Part shown: positions 58,395-64,000 of the stretch, in pieces
How positions within the stretch are numbered: position 1 is the first letter of the stretch
Layout of the letters: the number at the start of each line of letters is the position of its first letter
The notes under the pieces: model-generated
Told to the model about the DNA's origin: nothing
Databases searched by the model: none
What the model saw: only the letters and a program-made list of their open reading frames with translations
Assembly (NCBI GenBank): GCA_949126835.1
Contig: OX421496.1
Location: 16,820,844-16,884,843 of the forward strand
From: Anisus vortex
Lineage: Eukaryota > Mollusca > Gastropoda > Planorbidae
Length of the DNA: 64,000 bases
Direction: 5' to 3'
Position numbers and translations under genes: made by a program

Positions 58395-58860
58395 AATATA
58401 TATAGATCAACGTACGTAGAAATTTAGTCTGGTAGGCAGACGGCAAATAAATATAGATCAACGTACGTAAAAATTTAGTCTGGTAGGCAGACGGCAAATA
58501 AAATATAGATCTAAGTACGTAGAAATTTAGTCTGGTAGGCAGAAGGCAAAAAAAATATATATCTACGTAGGTAGAAATTTAGTCTGGTAGGCAGACGGCA
58601 AATAAAAAATAGATCTAAGTACGTAGAAATTTAGTCTGGTAGGCAGACGGCAAATAAAAAATAGGTCTAAGTACGTAGAAATTTAGTCCGGTAGGCAGAA
58701 GGCAAATAAAATATAGATCTACGTAGGTAGAAATTTAGTCTGGTAAGCAGACGGCAAATAAAAAATAGGTCTAAGTACGTAGAAATTTAGTCCGGTAGGC
58801 AGAAGGCAAATAAAATATAGATCTACGTAGGTAGAAATTTAGTCTGGTAAGCAGACTGCA
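58395..58860 (+). repeat. ~51-bp tandem repeat, 9 units
   Basis: Each unit has GTACGTAGAAATTTAGTCTG followed by GTAGGCAGACGGCAAATAAA. Variants (GTACGTAG/GTAGGTAG, ACGG/AAGG) alternate, indicating a two-unit higher order in the right half. TCTGGTAGGCAGA can form a small hairpin. Confidence 0.92.
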
Positions 58861-59230
58861 AGGATAATAATCTCAGTAGGCATTCCAGACGAGACACTAG
58901 TCGAACACTACTTAACACTTCTAAATCCGTCCTACTGGCCGCTAGATCTGACTGTCCATTCGATCAGAAAACGTCACAGCCTCTAGGGCAGCGATAAAAC
59001 TGTTGACAATGACACACGACAATTGTACGAAGCAAATGGGGCCATTACTTGTAGTTGATTTAAATAATAGATTGGCTTTTTTTCATAGTTCATAGTAGAT
59101 AGTCTATTGCTATAGATTAGTTGATTAAGTGTATAGTTGTCTAAAAAGACTGTCTATTGTTATAGTTGATTCAGTCTATAATTTATTAAATAGTTTGGTT
59201 GTTTTAATAACAATAAATACATTCTCCAGT
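58861..59230. other. Intergenic DNA, nothing recognised
   Basis: No motif-bearing frame or element end. Confidence 0.4.
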
Positions 59231-59311
59231 TTAACCCTTACAGTCCCGGGCGCGTATATAGCGGAACTGAAGGCAACATAGATAGAAGAAGGTCGGTACG
59301 GGAAGGGTTAA
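59231..59311 (-). mobile_element. 81-bp TTAA-ended mini-element, copy 2 (inverted)
   Basis: Starts TTAACCCTTACAGTCCCGGG and ends GGTACGGGAAGGGTTAA; reverse complement of 55757-55837 with few differences. Confidence 0.7.
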
Positions 59312-59859
59312 GAAGTAGATAGACATAGATGTATTTATTTAATGTCTAGTTGATTGGAAAAAAAAAGCAATTTTGAATAGAAAAATCAACGTATAGTTCA
59401 CTTAATAGATTATGTATTGTTATAGTTGTTTCTGCGCTTAATGAACTATATAAAGATTGGTCAATTTTGTATCAATTATGTTTATTGCGCTATTTGGAAA
59501 AATAAAATTTGATTAAAGCATGAAAATATATTACCAAGATAACTGTTGAAGGTTAAAAAATATAGATCTAATCAATTTGAAGGAAAGCAACAACGACAAT
59601 AAGACAAGACTAATTTAATAGAAACATTTCTAAAATATGTATAGGCCCAAATATCCTATTTATATAAACCGTTATATTAAGGATAATGTTTTAGAAAATG
59701 TCCTTCATGATCAATAAATAAGTATGTTTAGTATATTGAGATAAAAACCTAACCTTCAAATATCAAATTAAATACAAATGTAAATCTGTAATGTGGAATC
59801 TACAGAGAATAAAAAGGTATTAGAAACATTCTAAGAGGCATGTGAGACTTAAATGGTAA

Positions 59860-60385
59860 GCCTGGTAAACTGTCAGTTATGCTACCCGAACTGACTGACT
59901 GTCTGTACATTGGGCTGCCAGAGTGCGATTTGAACAAACTACAAAGAATCCAAAACATTGCTGCAAAAAAATTGTTCTGAACAAAGAAGGAAATTTAATA
60001 ACCTGTCTAAAAACATTACATTGGCTACCTATCACTCTGACATTAAAATTCAAAGTTTTGACTATGTCTTAAAGCATGGGTCAGCAACCTACGGCACCTA
60101 CGCCGAGGGATTTTCAATGGCACGCGGAAGAGGCCGTATGGATTCAATCTAATCATAAGTTGTTTATTCCTGTAACTCGCTTATGTAGATAGGTGAATTC
60201 CGATTTCCCACTATTCATTTTGGCTTCAATTTGCGCATACAAATTTAATATAGAGGCGCTATCCATTCTTTTTATAGATCAGTGGGTGGAACGAACCACC
60301 AAACACAATTAAACAAGTTGGCAATATTGACATTTTTAAAACAAGATTAAAAACATACATATTCGAGTTATTTTAATATATATTA
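59860..60385 (+). mobile_element. Degraded LINE RT fragment, split by a small insert
   Basis: Plus strand encodes CLYIGLPECDLNKLQRIQNI, then after frameshifts LHWLP-like residues; after the insert at ~60075-60287 it resumes WNEPPNTIKQ and DIFKTRLKTYIFELF then stop, the typical CR1/Jockey-like C-terminus. Confidence 0.72.
60075..60287 (+). mobile_element. Composite MITE-like insert within the LINE
   Basis: Left end CATGGGTCAGCAACCTACGG resembles the hAT ends at 24428 and 62359; the right half (ATTTGCGCATACAAATTTAA to TTTTATAGATCAGTG) matches the ACCACTGA MITE. Probably two overlapping or recombined elements. Confidence 0.5.
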
Positions 60386-61061
60386 AAAATAGAAACAAAT
60401 ATGTAATTTGTAAATAAGAAATAAATTATATTATAATTTAATTATAAAATATGGCTAGCGATTGAAATAAAAACAGATTTTGACAAATTATTTTTTAGTA
60501 CATATTATAACTAAGACAAGCAAGCCGATTTAACAAGTCGTAACACATTGCAATGAGTGTATTAACATTTTTGAATAGCTTTTAGCACAGGAAACTGAAG
60601 ATGATATGCATTGTTATTATTTTAACTCTATCAAGTGAAGTCAATTTCTTGTTATTCGTTTATATGAATTATAGTAAGTTCATTGAAAAGTAAGGAAACG
60701 ATATATTTGGTAGATCTTTTCAAAAACTGGATTTATCGTACTTTTAGCAAGTAGACCATATAAACATGTGGACAGCTTAGCTCCAACACATTTCTTGCAT
60801 TTCTCAAACAACTCCAGTTACACTATTTAAATCAAATCACAAAGTCTTCCTGGCACCAACTCCAGAGAAGAAAATAAAAGGTTCGTTCTTGCTGAATATA
60901 TTAAAATTTTCTCTTCATAACCAGGCTATCAGGAGTTGACCCTTGAGGTCACCGCTCTCCCATTCATAAAATATTACAGCCCCTACTTGGCACCTACTCG
61001 CCTATCTTTCGGACTTTTTCTTTAATAAAGTATTGATTTGATTTTTTTTTTTTTTTTATAT
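60386..61061. other. Intergenic DNA, nothing recognised
   Basis: AT-rich, ends in a T-run at 61040. Confidence 0.4.
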
Positions 61062-61200
61062 TCAGCTGAGACTCGGCCCGGTGACTGTGGCAGGCCGATG
61101 CTTTTATTCTGGAGGGGATATACACGGCGCCCTTCACCCACACGCACCCCCAGGGCCCCCTCCCTCCTCTCCCCGTCCCATGCCAGACTCTTGTTGATGA
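61062..61200. other. GC-rich patch of unknown nature
   Basis: Strikingly GC/CCC-rich compared with the surroundings (e.g. GCACCCCCAGGGCCCCCTCC), preceded by an 18-base T-run. On the minus strand it would be a GC-rich unit followed by an A-run, as in a retroposed transcript, but no family was recognised. Confidence 0.35.
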
Positions 61201-62358
61201 GAGCTTCTCCATGCTGAGTGGTCATTGTCCACCCACGCAGGCTATCTTATAAAGTCTTGCTACAGACTTTGTCTGTGTATATTTCGTGCCGTTCGTCGAT
61301 TTGTCTGCCTTTAAAAAACCGGTTTTCAGACCAGAGGAGAAAATTAGGGACTGATAGTGTAGAGTTACAGTATTTTTTTTTGTTTTTTTTTTGTAATTTT
61401 AAATTTTCAGGCAACTTTCTTTTTTGTGCTCATTGTGGTGTTAGCCATTTGTTATCTGTTATAGCTGCAGAGGCCCTTCCTTCCCTTCAACATATACTTT
61501 ATATCGGTATAAATATTTAATGATAGGAAATAGTCTAGTCATCAATAAAAAGTTAATTTGATTCATTCACAATCCTTGTAATAATATTAGCTTGGTTGGT
61601 GTGTTGGTGTGTGGGTTAGGTGTTATATGTTTATCAATGTTTGTGTTTTTAAGTGTGTCGGAATGAGAGAAGAGAGAAGGATTCATTGAACCATGTTGAA
61701 TTTAACTCTACACATCAGATGGTGTTTAGTCAATAAAGTAACTTCTTGAAGCAGATGTTCTGATGCGTGTCTTAGAGTTGTTTTGGTATAGACAAAAATC
61801 TACATACATGTATTTAAAGTACATACTAGTGTGTAATCTGTAAGTAGACGGTATAAAATGTCGATATATATTTTTTTCTTTCTGTGTATGCGGTTTAATG
61901 GTTTAAGCATTATTAAGATAACAAAATTGCAAGGTACTGATACACACATTAAATTATGTTGTCAACTTTAGAAATTATGGAAGCGTTATTTGTTTTCATA
62001 TATTTATGAAAATTGTAATTAGTGATGATGAAAAGAATGGGACATAGAGAGAGTGTGTATGTGAGTGAGAGATAGTGTGGAAGAGTTATATTGTTGTCCA
62101 TATAGAACTATTACTTTTTTTATATATGGAGTCCTTATGCTAATATGGTCAATAGAATTAAAATCTTTTACATAAAGATCCTTTTCACGTCAAAATTTAA
62201 CATCTTGTGTTATGCGCTTCATATTTTCTGTCAAATATTTAAAAGAACTTAGAACGTTTGAACATGTTGAACTAGAGATCAACTTATTAATAAAAACATA
62301 GCTTTGAAAAAGATTTTTTTGCATAAATGACTTAGCACCTTTTATAAGTAGACTAGGC
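61201..62358. other. Intergenic DNA, nothing recognised
   Basis: The frame 61218-61520 has no motif. Confidence 0.4.
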
Positions 62359-63729
62359 CAGGGGTCGGCAACCTAAGCCACGCGTGCCAAACTTGACATG
62401 CAGAGTAATTTTCAATGGCACGCGCGGGACCTAAAATATTTTTTTTTATTAAACAACAACAATTATTTTTTTTTAAACAACAACATTTTCAGGTTCTGAT
62501 TGAGGAAAACTGACTGTTGAAGCCGATGTTTCTGAATGACATAGCGACACATTTTAGTGAGTTGAACTTGTAATTACAACGGCCACTGGAATAGATTTGC
62601 ATTCATCGAAGTACTCAAAGCAGAGTTCTCTAACCAAAGGCAAGACTTTCAAAACCATTTCAGAAATGGCCATCCAAATGTGCCCATTAGCGGAAAAAAT
62701 CTGAAAGGAAGCTGATTAGCTTAGGAAAGTCATCTGCTATTCTCAACTGCAAGGCATTCGCTCTTCTACTTTTAGCTTTTGGTTCAACTTACACTTATAA
62801 AGAAATAAAAATTAGTCAGTAATATTTTTTTATGTTAAAAACATAACTTTTTTGGCATCACTACTGAATCAAATGTGGAAACGGTTTTTTTAATTAAAGG
62901 GAGACAAATAAAGCATTTTATTTGTGCTAACAATTTTAAAATGCTTCTTTTTTTCTTTTATAATAAATGGCTACAAGTTATAACTTTGAAAACTTTAAAA
63001 AGTTTTTGAAAATTATATAAATATTTTATAAATAAATAATGTATATTTTCAAACATTACATTAACTACCCAGTTTGTCTGATTACTAAATATCTATCCCG
63101 CTTAATAATATTTATGTTTCAAACTAGAAGTGAAACATTTCTGGCTTCCCCACACAACGTGTAGATCTTCTCCGCCTCGTGCGATTAGATTTTTCACACA
63201 GGTGTGTGGGAAGTCTTAGTCACCCCGAGCTACGGCTCTCACCTAAACTTACCCAAAGGAGGGGCAAGGATGTAAGAATCCGGACGCGCCTCCTACTGGA
63301 AAAAAAAAAAAAAAAAAAAGAATATCTCAGTAAACTGAGATCCACAATGTGACAGTATAATTAAGATGAGTAATTATTAGATCTTCAATTTGAGTACCCA
63401 ATGGTAATATTTAGACAATAATTATAATTACCATAAATGTGAAAGTTTAGTAGACTTATAATATATTATATTTGATATAAATGCAAATAAAAGGATAATA
63501 ATCACAGACACGTTAATTTTTTCATTCAATATAAAACGCTTTAACTATTTTCTCTATAAATTTTCTTTGCTTTTTGGCCTTGGCTTTGCTACGGAATTAA
63601 ATGAATTGTCCTATAAAAATAATGTTAAAATAAGTATAATAGAACAGGTTGACTTTTAGGCTGTTGGCACGCTGAGTGATTTAGGAATCCTAGTTTGGCA
63701 CACTGTTAGGAAAAGGTTGCCGACCCCTG
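62359..63729 (+). mobile_element. Non-autonomous hAT element
   Basis: CAGGGGTCGGCAACCTAAGC at the left and AAAGGTTGCCGACCCCTG at the right are inverted; flanks GACTAGGC and GACTAGTC form an 8-bp duplication with one change. 1371 bp, related to 24428-26349. Carries a probable inserted retroposon at 63130-63320. Confidence 0.88.
63130..63320 (+). mobile_element. Possible A-tailed retroposon inside the hAT
   Basis: About 170 GC-richer bases (from TCTGGCTTCCCCACAC to CCGGACGCGCCTCC) end in ~20 A. Absent from the related hAT at 24428-26349. Family not recognised. Confidence 0.4.
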
Positions 63730-63854
63730 GACTAGTCTACTCATATACTAAGATAATGTTATACGATCTTCGCTGTCCCCTGCACTACTCTGCTTATCCT
63801 CACTTGCGGAATTCCCCCCTGATCATTAACGTGGTGGCTCGCTCAAATACCTGC

Positions 63855-63950
63855 ACTGTTGCCCGGTAGCACACATTCCAGACTCAATGCCTGGACATGT
63901 CGCACTGTCACCCGGTAGCACACATTCCAGACGCAATGCCTGGAGAACCA
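63855..63950 (+). repeat. ~47-bp direct duplication
   Basis: Two units sharing CCGGTAGCACACATTCCAGA and CAATGCCTGG. Confidence 0.85.
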
Positions 63951-64000
63951 GGCACCATGGCTTGAGTCCATAAAATACCAGAAAGAGAGAGGGAAACAAA

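Overview
The window is eukaryotic, AT-rich and repeat-dense. It looks like a lophotrochozoan animal, most likely a gastropod mollusc. That assignment is an inference from the FMRFamide-receptor-like GPCR, the intron-rich genes, the tRNA-derived SINEs and the mixture of LINE, hAT and Ty3/gypsy elements; no species marker was seen.

Layout. Positions 1-18066 (+) hold the 3' part of a stabilin-like scavenger-receptor gene. Twenty exons can be spliced by eye into 772 codons in one continuous frame: FAS1, FAS1, a stabilin-type EGF block, FAS1, one membrane helix and a tail with an NPIY motif. Its 5' end lies outside the window. Positions 23735-34934 (-) hold a complete five-exon peptide GPCR of 424 codons, closest in motif to FMRFamide receptors. 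All four of its introns carry simple or tandem repeats. The most unusual is an array in which the last ~38 bases of exon 3, with its 5' splice site, are duplicated eight more times in the following intron.

Positions 42661-52831 are a nested pair. A decayed hAT transposon (15-bp inverted ends, perfect 8-bp target duplication, broken GTF2IRD2/ZBED-like transposase) was split by a young 8.05-kb Ty3/gypsy element on the minus strand. The gypsy element has two 1033-bp LTRs with no difference seen, a tRNA-Pro-type primer site and one unbroken 1600-codon Gag-Pol frame. Its Pol order is protease, integrase (with GPY/F module), reverse transcriptase, RNase H. Integrase before RT is the Gmr1-type order described mainly from deuterostomes, and its Gag carries a SCAN-like capsid segment.

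The rest is intergenic or intronic DNA with several SINE copies (four with clear target duplications), LINE 3' fragments (two with 11-12 bp target duplications), two related non-autonomous hAT elements, several inverted-repeat (MITE-like) families including a pair of 81-bp TTAA-ended elements, and many tandem arrays. No other convincing host gene was seen from 35 to 64 kb. Exon borders were placed by eye from AG/GT sites and frame continuity; transcript evidence is the decisive test.
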